From positions 62,001 to 126,000 of the forward strand of contig NZ_BNAW01000006.1 in the NCBI RefSeq assembly GCF_014654205.1: a stretch of DNA of 64,000 nucleotides. The letters run 5' to 3'. Both the position numbers and the translations under genes were made by a program. Below are positions 11,036 through 18,872 of this stretch, one piece after another (the first letter of the stretch is position 1; every line of letters begins with the position of its first letter). The stretch is from Amycolatopsis bullii (lineage in GTDB: Bacteria > Actinomycetota > Actinomycetes > Mycobacteriales > Pseudonocardiaceae). Under the pieces are notes generated by a model. It did not search any database. It had not been told where the DNA came from and worked only from the letters and a program-made list of their open reading frames with translations.

Positions 11036-11076
11036 GGCCGGGCGTCACCCGGTGGACCATCGGGTGACGCCCGGCC
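11036..11076 (-). terminator. Terminator after the FKBP gene
   Basis: A perfect 16-bp stem (11036-11051 with 11061-11076) with a nine-base loop lies 16 bases beyond the stop of the minus-strand FKBP gene. No T run follows. Confidence 0.75.
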
Positions 11077-11091
11077 GCGACCGGGAGTGCG

Positions 11092-11466
11092 TCAGTTCAC
11101 GCCGACCAGGTCGACGACGAAGATGAGCGTCTCGCCCGGCTTGATCACGCCGCCCGCGCCGCGGTCGCCGTAGGCCAGGTGCGGCGGGATGACCAGCTTG
11201 CGGCGGCCGCCGATCTTCATCCCCGCGACACCCTGGTCCCAGCCGGAGATGACCTGGCCGGCGCCGAGGCCGAAGCGCAGCGGCTCGCCGCGGTTCCAGG
11301 ACGCGTCGAACTCTTCGCCGGTCGAGTGGGCGACACCGACGTAGTGCACGGTGACGGTCTTGCCCGCCGTGGCCTCCGCGCCGTCACCGACAGTGAGGTC
11401 GGTGATCTCGAGTTCGGCCGGAGCGGGTCCGTCCGGGCGGTCGATGAGGGGCTTTTCCAAGGTCAT
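11092..11466 (-). CDS. FKBP-type peptidyl-prolyl cis-trans isomerase
   Basis: A 124-residue single-domain FKBP, cytoplasmic (no signal peptide), which catalyses proline isomerisation during folding. The active-site residues of FKBP12 are all recognisable: Tyr in VTVHYVG, Phe-Asp in EEFDAS, Phe in LRFGLG, Val-Ile and Trp in GQVISGWD, Tyr in HLAYGDRG and Phe near the C-terminus. The ATG at 11466 gives MTLEKPL, matching family N-termini; an upstream in-frame GTG at 11484 would add six residues. Confidence 0.93.
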   Translation of the reverse strand: MTLEKPLIDRPDGPAPAELEITDLTVGDGAEATAGKTVTVHYVGVAHSTGEEFDASWNRGEPLRFGLGAGQVISGWDQGVAGMKIGGRRKLVIPPHLAYGDRGAGGVIKPGETLIFVVDLVGVN

Positions 11467-11607
11467 GGGCCTCACCGTACCCACGCGCCGGAGGCTGCGC
11501 CGATCGGACTACGCCCAAGGAGGGGAAAAACGCGAAAAGTCTTCACACTTCGCCTACTGCTGGGTAGCGTGCGCTACGTCACTTTTCTGGACTGAGGGGA
11601 GCCCGGC

Positions 11608-14600
11608 ATGCGACGCCGCATCCGCGCCCTGACCGTTACGGCACTGGGGGCCCTCGTGGCCGGGCTGACCCAGGTCGCCGTCACCGCGCCGGCCGCCCAG
11701 GCGGCCGTGTCGCCCGACGACTACTGCGGGGGGCAGTGCAGCGACATCCTCCCGCCCGGTGAACAGGGCAGCGCCACCCTCGCGGAGATCCTGGCGCACA
11801 AGCTGCTCGGCACCCGCCCGGCGCACTCGGCCGACCAGCTCGGGAAGTACTCCTCGCTGGCCAACGGGTACAAGACGCTGACCACGAGCGCGATCAACCA
11901 GTACTTCAACGACTCCTCGTTCGGCGTCCCGGCCGACCAGGTGGCGAGCACGACGAAGCCGCGTGCCGACGTCACCATCGTGCGGGACAAGGCCCTCGGC
12001 GTCCCGCACATCACCGGGACCACCCGCGCCGGCACCGAGTTCGGCGCCGGGTACGCGGCCGCGCAGGACCGGCTGTGGCTGATGGACGTGCTGCGGCACG
12101 CCGCCCGCGGCCAGGTCACCTCGTTCGCCGGTGGCGCCCAGGCCAACCGCGAACTCGAGCAGCAGTTCTTCGCGAACGCGCCGTACACCGAAGCCGAGCT
12201 GCAGCAGCAGATCGACCGGACGGCCGCCAGCGGGCCGCGCGGCGCGCAGGGGCTCGCCGACGCGCAGGCCTACGTCGACGGCATCAACAAGTACATCAGC
12301 GACTCCTACAACGGCCGCTACTTCCCCGGCGAGTACGTGCTGACCGGGCACGTCGACTCCATCACCAACGCCGGGTCGATCGACCCGTTCAAGCTGACCG
12401 ACCTGGTCGCGCTGGCCTCGCTGATCGGCGCCGAGTTCGGCGCGGGCGGCGGCGGCGAGGTCCAGAACGCCATCGCGAAGCTCGCGCTGCAGGAGAAGTA
12501 CGGCGTCGTGCAGGGCGAGAAGGTGTGGCAGAGCCTGCGCTCGGAGGACGACCCCGAGGCGGTCAAGACGCTGCACGACGGCCAGACCTTCCCGTACGGC
12601 AAGACGCCGGCCAACGCGACCGGCCGGGCCATGCCGGACAAGAACTCGGTGACGCCGCAGCCGCTGGTGTTCGACCAGACCGGTTCGGCCGCCACCGCGA
12701 CGCCGTCCACTGTGGACGTCGCAGCGCCCGCCGAGCAGGAGCCCGCCCGCGGGATGTTCGAGAACGGCGTGCTGCCGGCGAACATGCTCAGCGAGAAGCA
12801 CGGCATGTCCAACGCGCTGCTCGTCTCCGGCGCCAAGACCGCCAGCGGCCACCCGGTCGCCGTGTTCGGCCCGCAGACCGGCTACTTCGCCCCGCAGCTG
12901 CTGCTGTTGCAGGAACTCCAGGGCCCGGGCATCAGCTCGCGCGGCGCGGCCTTCGCCGGGCTGAGCATGTACACGCTGTTGGGCCGCGGCCAGGACTACT
13001 CGTGGAGCGCGACGACGTCGGCGCAGGACATCATCGACACCTACGCGCTGCAGCTGTGCGACCCGAACGGCGGCACGCCGACGAAGGACTCGAACTACTA
13101 CACCTACCAGGGCAAGTGCGTCCCGATGGAGACCGTGGAGGTCAAGAACGCCTGGAAGCCGACGGTGGCCGACGGGACCGCGGCCGGTTCGTACACCCTG
13201 CGCAGCTACCGGACCAAGTACGGGCCGGTGCAGAGCCGGGCGACCGTCGGCGGCAAGCCGGTGGCGTACGCGGCGCTGCGCTCGTCCTACTTCCACGAGG
13301 TCGACTCGCTCATCGGCTTCCAGGAGCTGAACGACCCGACCTTCGTCAAGTCCGCGGCCGACTTCCAGAAGGCCGCGTCCGACATCAACTTCACGTTCAA
13401 CTGGTTCTACGCCGACTCGAAGGACATCGCGTACTTCAACTCCGGCGCCAACCCGGCCCGGCAGTCCGATGTGGACCCGAACATGCCGGTGTGGGGCGAC
13501 CAGGGCCACGACTGGCAGGGCTGGAACCCGGCCGGCAACCTCGCGACCTACACGCCGGCGGCGCAGCACCCGCAGTCGGTCAACCAGGACTACTACGTCA
13601 GCTGGAACAACGCCCAGGCCAACGGCTACGCCGCGGCCGGCGCGGACAAGTCCGCCGTGCACCGCGTCGACCTGCTCGACTCCCGGGTCAAGCAGCTGAT
13701 CTCCAGCGGCACCAAGGTCACCCGGGTCAACCTGACCCAGGCGATGGCGGACGCCGCGCTGGCCGACCTGCGTGCCGAGCGCGTCCTGCCGCTGCTGCTG
13801 CAGGTGCTCGACAAGACGCCGACCACCGGCGCGGCGGCGGACGCCGAGGCGAAGCTCAAGACGTGGCTCGCGAACGGCCACCTGCGCAAGGAGACATCGG
13901 CAGGCAGCAAGACCTACGCCGACGCCGACGCGATCCGCATCTTCGACGCCTGGTGGCCGCTGCTGGTCCAGGCCGAGTTCAAGCCGGGCATGGGTGACGC
14001 CGCCTACAACGCGATGACGAGCGTGCTCGGCATCAACGAAAGCCCGTCCGGCTGGCAGAACGGCAACGGCCAGCACACCGGCCAGCCCCACAAGGGCTCG
14101 TCGTTCCAGTACGGCTGGTGGGGTTACGTCAGCAAGGACATCCGGCAGGTGCTCGGCCAGCCGGTGGCGGGCCCGCTCGCGCAGACCTTCTGCGGCGGCG
14201 GCGACGTCACGGCCTGCCGCCAGGCGCTCGTCGACTCGCTGACCACGGCCGCCGGCCAGCCCGCGAACACCGTCTACCCCGGTGACGCGAACTGCTCGGC
14301 CGGTGACCAGTGGTGCGCCGACTCGATCATCCACAACCCGCTCGGCGGCATCACGCAGGACAAGATCAGCTGGCAGAACCGCCCGACGTTCCAGCAGGTC
14401 GTCGAGTACGCGGCGCACCGCGGCGACAACATCGCCAACCTGGCGGCGACGAAGACGGTCAGCGCCACGAGCGCCGAGACCGGCTTCTACAACTCGCCGG
14501 CGTCGAACGCGATCGACGGGAACGCCGCGACCCGCTGGGCCAGCGACTGGAGCGAAGACCAGGCGATCACCGTCGACCTCGGCTCGGTCCAGCAGGTCTC

Positions 14601-14826
14601 GCGGGTGCTGCTGAACTGGGAGTCCGCCTACGGCAAGAGCTACCGGATCCAGCTCTCGCCGGACGCGGTCAACTGGACGGACGCGGCGGTGGTCACCGAC
14701 GGCGACGGCGGCCAGGACAACATCGCGTTCGCCACGACGACGGCCCGGTTCGTGAAGATGCAGGGCGTCCAGCGCGGGACCAAGTACGGCTACTCGCTCT
14801 ACGAGTTCGAGGTGTACGCGCACTGA
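11608..14826 (+). CDS. Secreted penicillin acylase-family Ntn hydrolase with C-terminal F5/8C domain
   Basis: A 1072-residue secreted amidase precursor. A signal peptide (about 1-33, ending AAQA) precedes an alpha-like chain with the family N-terminus (VTIVRDKALGVPHITG), a spacer, and the autoprocessing site before Ser401 in GMSNALLVSG; Ser401 becomes the N-terminal nucleophile of the beta chain. Residues from about 945 form a discoidin/F5-8C carbohydrate-binding domain (YNSPASNAIDGNAATRWAS). Members hydrolyse penicillins, acyl-homoserine lactones or lipopeptide acyl chains; the substrate here is unknown. The ATG at 11608 follows GAGGGGA. The ordinary enzyme is about 800 residues, so the added binding domain is the unusual part. 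Confidence 0.9.
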   Translation: MRRRIRALTVTALGALVAGLTQVAVTAPAAQAAVSPDDYCGGQCSDILPPGEQGSATLAEILAHKLLGTRPAHSADQLGKYSSLANGYKTLTTSAINQYFNDSSFGVPADQVASTTKPRADVTIVRDKALGVPHITGTTRAGTEFGAGYAAAQDRLWLMDVLRHAARGQVTSFAGGAQANRELEQQFFANAPYTEAELQQQIDRTAASGPRGAQGLADAQAYVDGINKYISDSYNGRYFPGEYVLTGHVDSITNAGSIDPFKLTDLVALASLIGAEFGAGGGGEVQNAIAKLALQEKYGVVQGEKVWQSLRSEDDPEAVKTLHDGQTFPYGKTPANATGRAMPDKNSVTPQPLVFDQTGSAATATPSTVDVAAPAEQEPARGMFENGVLPANMLSEKHGMSNALLVSGAKTASGHPVAVFGPQTGYFAPQLLLLQELQGPGISSRGAAFAGLSMYTLLGRGQDYSWSATTSAQDIIDTYALQLCDPNGGTPTKDSNYYTYQGKCVPMETVEVKNAWKPTVADGTAAGSYTLRSYRTKYGPVQSRATVGGKPVAYAALRSSYFHEVDSLIGFQELNDPTFVKSAADFQKAASDINFTFNWFYADSKDIAYFNSGANPARQSDVDPNMPVWGDQGHDWQGWNPAGNLATYTPAAQHPQSVNQDYYVSWNNAQANGYAAAGADKSAVHRVDLLDSRVKQLISSGTKVTRVNLTQAMADAALADLRAERVLPLLLQVLDKTPTTGAAADAEAKLKTWLANGHLRKETSAGSKTYADADAIRIFDAWWPLLVQAEFKPGMGDAAYNAMTSVLGINESPSGWQNGNGQHTGQPHKGSSFQYGWWGYVSKDIRQVLGQPVAGPLAQTFCGGGDVTACRQALVDSLTTAAGQPANTVYPGDANCSAGDQWCADSIIHNPLGGITQDKISWQNRPTFQQVVEYAAHRGDNIANLAATKTVSATSAETGFYNSPASNAIDGNAATRWASDWSEDQAITVDLGSVQQVSRVLLNWESAYGKSYRIQLSPDAVNWTDAAVVTDGDGGQDNIAFATTTARFVKMQGVQRGTKYGYSLYEFEVYAH

Positions 14827-14831
14827 TACCC

Positions 14832-14867
14832 GGCCGGGGCACGCGCGGACGCGTGCGTGCCCCGGCC
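14832..14867 (+). terminator. Terminator after the acylase gene
   Basis: A 13-bp perfect stem (14832-14844 with 14855-14867) and ten-base loop begin six bases after the stop codon. Confidence 0.75.
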
Positions 14868-14886
14868 TCCCCCTATCGTGAGGCGC

Positions 14887-15927
14887 ATGGACGACTGGAC
14901 GCCTCGCACCAAGGCCATCGCCGCCGGCCGGCCGCACGGTCCCGGTGAGCCGCTGAACACGCCGCTCGTCGCCACCAGCACCTACCAGGCCGGTGGCGAC
15001 TTCGTGTACGCCCGCGGCGACGGGACGCCCACCTGGCACGCGCTCGAGGAAGCCGTCGGCGCGCTGGAGGGCGGCGAGGCGACGGCTTTCGCGTCCGGCG
15101 TCGCCACCCTCTCCGCGGTGCTGGACCTGCTGCCGGTCGGGTCGCGGGTCGCCGTCCCGACCTTCAGCTACGCCGTCACGCGCGGGGTGCTGGCCCACGC
15201 GCAGAAGCTCGGGAAGCTCGCCGTCACCGAACTCGACCCGGCCGACACCGGGGCCTGGGTCGCCGAGGCCGCGACGTCCGACCTGGTCTGGCTGGAGTCG
15301 CCGACCAACCCGACCCTCGACGTCATGGACATCGAGACGATCGCCGCCGCCGCGCGCGGCCGGGTCGTCGTCGACAACACCTTCGCGACGCCGCTGCAGC
15401 AGCGGCCGCTCGAGCTGGGCGCGGACGTCGTCGTGCACAGCGCGACCAAGCTCATCGGCGGCCACAGCGACCTGCTGCTGGGCATCACCGTGGCCAAGGA
15501 CCCGGCGGTCGCGGCGGAACTCAAGGGCGCGCGGACGCGGGTCGGGTCGACGCCGGGCGCCCTCGAAGCGTGGCTCGCGCTGCGGGGGCTGCGGACCATG
15601 CCCGTCCGGCTCGCGGAGCAGTCCCGCACCGCCGCGCTGCTGGCTTCGCGCCTCGGTGAGCACCCCGCGGTGCGCCGGGTGCGCTACCCGGGCTTCGGGA
15701 TGATGGTCTCCTTCGACCTCGCCGACGCCGAGACGGCGGACCGCTTCTGCGCGTCGGTCCGGCTGATCCGGGCGGCGACCAGCCTCGGCGGCGTCGAGAG
15801 CCTGGTCGAGCGGCGGGCGTGGCTGGCGGGCGAGGAGCGCGTCCCGCCCGGGCTGATCCGGTTCAGCGTCGGCCTGGAGGACCCCGAGGACCTGTGGGAC
15901 GACCTGATGTTCGCCCTGACGGAGTAA
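14887..15927 (+). CDS. Cys/Met metabolism PLP enzyme (cystathionine gamma-synthase/lyase family)
   Basis: A 346-residue fold-type I PLP enzyme of transsulfuration. Visible residues are the phosphate-contacting segment YARGDGTPTW, Asp163 in VVDNTFATPL and the Schiff-base Lys188 in HSATKLIGGHSD. It probably performs gamma-elimination or gamma-replacement on cystathionine or homoserine esters; lyase and synthase cannot be separated from motifs. The ATG at 14887 is used; upstream in-frame codons run into the preceding terminator. It is somewhat shorter than the usual 380-400 residues. Confidence 0.88.
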   Translation: MDDWTPRTKAIAAGRPHGPGEPLNTPLVATSTYQAGGDFVYARGDGTPTWHALEEAVGALEGGEATAFASGVATLSAVLDLLPVGSRVAVPTFSYAVTRGVLAHAQKLGKLAVTELDPADTGAWVAEAATSDLVWLESPTNPTLDVMDIETIAAAARGRVVVDNTFATPLQQRPLELGADVVVHSATKLIGGHSDLLLGITVAKDPAVAAELKGARTRVGSTPGALEAWLALRGLRTMPVRLAEQSRTAALLASRLGEHPAVRRVRYPGFGMMVSFDLADAETADRFCASVRLIRAATSLGGVESLVERRAWLAGEERVPPGLIRFSVGLEDPEDLWDDLMFALTE

Positions 15928-15987
15928 CGCGGGCCGCCGAACCGCCGATACTCGCAACATCGCAGGTCAACGTGTTGGGAGTGCATC

Positions 15988-16785
15988 GTGGGCAGAACGC
16001 TGAGCCGGGTCGCCGGAGTCGTTTTCGCGGGTGCGCTCGCCACCTTCGCCGCCGCGCCCGCCGCGCTGGCGCAGACGGAAACCAGCACGTCACCGACCGA
16101 AACGCCGACGTCCACTTCGGAGACTTCGACGTCGAGCAGCCCGACGAGCACGACCACGCCTTCGTCCACTTCGGTCACCCCGGCCACCACGCCGTCGTCG
16201 AGCACGAAGAGTGATGTCAAGACCACCGAACGGCGGATCGCACCCCCGACCCAGACCGAGGCCGCGCCGGACAAGCCCGTCGAGGAAGCGCCGAAGGACG
16301 ACTACCAGGACAACGTCGGGCACGGCTTCATCGGCCTCGGTGGCGAGGGTGTCCTGGTCATCGCCTGCGCGGCCGGGCGGCCGGGCGAAGTCGCGACCCA
16401 GTACCTGAGCGTCACCGGTGGCCCGGACCAGGACGAGGCCGACGGCCGCCTGTGGAACTACTCCGTGCGCGTCGTCGACGCCCCGGCGGGCACCACCACC
16501 GCGAAGTTCAGCTGGACCTGCGGCGGTGCCGAGGGCAACGGCACCGTGGAGTTCGAGCAGAAGCAGCAGCCGCCGACCTCGACCGTCACCGTGACGGCGA
16601 CCGCGACGAGTACGGCGACGAGCACCCCCACGGCCACGCCGTCGTCCGGTGCCCCGGCGTCGAGCACCACGCCGGGCACCACGACGACCAGCGCCACGCC
16701 CGCCGGCAACGCCGCTCCGAAGGCCCAGGTCAAGGTCGCGCCCAAGGGCGGCGTCGAGACCGGCTTCGGCGGCACCGCCCGGTGA
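15988..16785 (+). CDS. Secreted Thr/Ser-rich protein, copy A of the sortase-linked pair
   Basis: A 265-residue exported protein of unknown function. A signal peptide (1-29, AALA-Q) is followed by a Thr/Ser/Pro-rich stalk (30-100), a compact domain (about 104-182) with VLVIACA and FSWTCGG, whose cysteines 127 and 178 could form a disulfide, a second Thr/Ser-rich stalk, and a C-terminal tail PKGGVETGFGGTAR. There is no LPXTG motif and no C-terminal membrane helix. The GTG at 15988 aligns with the start of copy B. Its stop overlaps the sortase start (GTGA), so the two are translated together. The stalk composition suggests a cell-wall spacer, which is inference. Confidence 0.8.
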   Translation: MGRTLSRVAGVVFAGALATFAAAPAALAQTETSTSPTETPTSTSETSTSSSPTSTTTPSSTSVTPATTPSSSTKSDVKTTERRIAPPTQTEAAPDKPVEEAPKDDYQDNVGHGFIGLGGEGVLVIACAAGRPGEVATQYLSVTGGPDQDEADGRLWNYSVRVVDAPAGTTTAKFSWTCGGAEGNGTVEFEQKQQPPTSTVTVTATATSTATSTPTATPSSGAPASSTTPGTTTTSATPAGNAAPKAQVKVAPKGGVETGFGGTAR

Positions 16786-17360
16786 CCGCGCGGCGGGCGG
16801 GGGCAGCCCTCGCCCTCGTTCTGACGCTGGGTGCGTGCAGTACCCCGGAGCAGCCGAAAGCGGCGCCGGCGCCGGTTCCCTCCTCGGTGCCGGTGACCGT
16901 GCCGTTCAAGGGACTGCGCCCGACGTCGGTGAACATCCCGAAGATCGGCGCGGAGTCGAGCCTGCTGGCCGTCGCGGTGAAGCCCGACGGGTCGATCTCC
17001 GTCCCGTCGGTGCACACGCCGATGCAGGCGGCCTGGTACAAGCTCTCGCCGGTACCCGGTGACGTCGGCCCGGCGATCGTGCTCGGGCACGTCGACGGCG
17101 ACAAGAAGCCGGGCATCTTCTTCAAGCTCAAGGACTTGGCGCCCGGGGACGAGGTCGACATCGACCGCAGCGACGGCAAGAAGCTCAAGTTCGTCGTCGA
17201 CCGGGTCACCCAGGTCCCGAAGGAGACGTTCCCGCGCGACGCCGTCTACGGCAACAGCGACAAACCGGAACTGCGCCTGATCACCTGCGGTGGCGCCTTC
17301 GACCACGCCGAGCACAGCTATCAGGACAACATCGTCGTTTACGCGACCCTGGCCGGCTGA
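16782..17360 (+). CDS. Lipoprotein class F-like sortase, copy A
   Basis: A 192-residue sortase-fold protein, which in this family cleaves and re-links surface proteins. The N-terminus is a lipoprotein signal (LTLGACS, lipid Cys19) rather than a membrane helix, then a Pro-rich spacer and the sortase domain with catalytic His103 in VLGHVDGD and Cys169 in LITCGG. No arginine occurs after Cys169, although sortases normally use one there. The GTG start overlaps the stop of the secreted protein upstream. Most similar to copy B at 18270. Confidence 0.87.
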   Translation: MTARRAGAALALVLTLGACSTPEQPKAAPAPVPSSVPVTVPFKGLRPTSVNIPKIGAESSLLAVAVKPDGSISVPSVHTPMQAAWYKLSPVPGDVGPAIVLGHVDGDKKPGIFFKLKDLAPGDEVDIDRSDGKKLKFVVDRVTQVPKETFPRDAVYGNSDKPELRLITCGGAFDHAEHSYQDNIVVYATLAG

Positions 17361-17575
17361 TCCACCCCGAAAGCGCTGTCGGCGGCACTGTCCGATGTGG
17401 ATTCCGCTGAGCCCGGACGTTACCGGTTTCCGCAGTGGTTTTCTTCACGTTCAAATCGGTTCCGGTATATACCAGTACTGGGGCAGGATGTCCGGGTCGC
17501 CCGATCTTGTGCGTTCGGCACCGGGCGGCGCGCGTAGTGGGGGTCATTGCGCGTTTTCCTTCCCGGGGAGTCACT

Positions 17576-18265
17576 TTGAAGAAGACCCTGGGCCGTCTCG
17601 CGGGCGCTGTGCTCGCGGGGGCCCTGCTCACGCTCACCGTTTCGCCTGCCGCGTTCGCGCAGGAGGCACCGGCCGGCACGACTGAAGCCGCGCCCAGCAG
17701 CGAGGCGCCGACGTCGACCGGGCTGCCCACCAGCACTCCGGTCCCGACCACGGAACAGCCCACCTCGCAGCCGCCGACCTCGGAGCCGCCGACGTCGCAG
17801 CCGCCGACGTCGACCGGCACCGGCACCGGCACGCCCACTTCGGGCAAGCCGACCAAGCCCACCACGCCGACCACCGAGCCGACCACCGAGCCGACCGACC
17901 CGTTCCCGCACGGCGACGACTACGTCGACGACGTCGCGTACGCGTGGGAGTTCGACGGCGGCCTCGGCGTGCTGGTCATCGCCTGCGCGGTGGGCGAGCC
18001 GAAGAACGTCGTCTCCGGCGACTTCTCCGTGGCCGCCGGCCCGTTCCAGGATGGTGCGGACGGCCGCTACTGGGGCTTCGACATCCAGCTGAACGAGGGC
18101 AAGCACCTGACCGACGACACCACGGTCTCCTGGTCCTGCGAGGGCAAGCCGGTCACCCGCCCGGTCGGCCACGGCGGCGGCTCGGCCACCGTCGGCGGCC
18201 AGGTCAAGGTGACCCCGAAGGCCGGCGGTGTCGAGACCGGCGGCGGCGCGACGGCCCGGTCCTGA
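17576..18265 (+). CDS. Secreted Thr/Pro-rich protein, copy B of the sortase-linked pair
   Basis: A 229-residue exported protein homologous to copy A. Start is TTG at 17576, supported by GGGGAG five bases upstream and by alignment of KKTLGRLAG with RTLSRVAG of copy A; an upstream GTG is possible. Order: signal peptide (AAFA-Q), stalk of PPTSQPPTSE-type repeats, a domain with cysteines 137 and 188 (same 51-residue spacing as copy A), and the tail PKAGGVETGGGATARS. No LPXTG and no anchor helix. The second copy has a Gly/Ser linker instead of a second Thr-rich stalk. Confidence 0.78.
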   Translation: MKKTLGRLAGAVLAGALLTLTVSPAAFAQEAPAGTTEAAPSSEAPTSTGLPTSTPVPTTEQPTSQPPTSEPPTSQPPTSTGTGTGTPTSGKPTKPTTPTTEPTTEPTDPFPHGDDYVDDVAYAWEFDGGLGVLVIACAVGEPKNVVSGDFSVAAGPFQDGADGRYWGFDIQLNEGKHLTDDTTVSWSCEGKPVTRPVGHGGGSATVGGQVKVTPKAGGVETGGGATARS

Positions 18266-18269
18266 CCGC

Positions 18270-18872
18270 ATGACCCAGCAGTTCCGCCGCGGCGGCCGCG
18301 TCCTCGCGGCCGCCCTGGCGCTGTCCTTCGCCCTGGCCGCCTGCGGGACGCCCGACTCGCAGCCGGCAGCCCCGTCGTCATCGGCGCCGTCCGTGCCGCC
18401 GGTGACCAAGCCGTTCGCCGGCCTGCGCCCGACGCAGCTCGACATCCCGAAGATCGGCGCGCAGTCGTCGCTGGTTTCGGTGCTGCCGAAGGCCGACGGC
18501 GGGATCTCGGTCCCGTCGGTGCACACGCCGATGCAGGCGGCCTGGTACAAGATGTCACCGGTTCCCGGCGAGACCGGTCCCGCGGTCGTGCTCGGGCACG
18601 TCGACGGCGACAAGAAGCCCGGGATCTTCTTCAAGCTGAAGGAGCTGGTGAAGGGGGACGAGGTGGACGTCGAACGCAGCGACGGCAAGAAGCTGAAGTT
18701 CGTCGTCGACCGGGTCGACCAAGTGCCGAAGGAGACGTTCCCGCGTGACGCGGTCTACGGCAACAGCGACAAGCCACAGCTGCGGCTGATCACCTGCGGT
18801 GGCGCGTTCGACCACGCCGAGCACAGCTACAAGGACAACGTCGTCGTGTACGCGAACCTAGCCGACGCCTGA
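18270..18872 (+). CDS. Lipoprotein class F-like sortase, copy B
   Basis: A 200-residue sortase with lipobox LAACG (Cys25), catalytic His110 (VLGHVDGD) and Cys176 (LITCGG). The catalytic domain is nearly identical to copy A over long blocks such as SVPSVHTPMQAAWYK and KKLKFVVDRV, showing tandem duplication. It also lacks an arginine after the cysteine. The ATG at 18270 lies four bases after the stop of the secreted partner. Its last 15 bases overlap the convergent patatin gene. Confidence 0.87.
   Translation: MTQQFRRGGRVLAAALALSFALAACGTPDSQPAAPSSSAPSVPPVTKPFAGLRPTQLDIPKIGAQSSLVSVLPKADGGISVPSVHTPMQAAWYKMSPVPGETGPAVVLGHVDGDKKPGIFFKLKELVKGDEVDVERSDGKKLKFVVDRVDQVPKETFPRDAVYGNSDKPQLRLITCGGAFDHAEHSYKDNVVVYANLADA

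Noticed and set aside
11554..15960. A 1468-codon open frame on the minus strand across the acylase and transsulfuration genes
   Set aside because: Its product is Arg/Gly/Val-rich low complexity and it is antisense to two well-supported genes; it results from high GC third positions.
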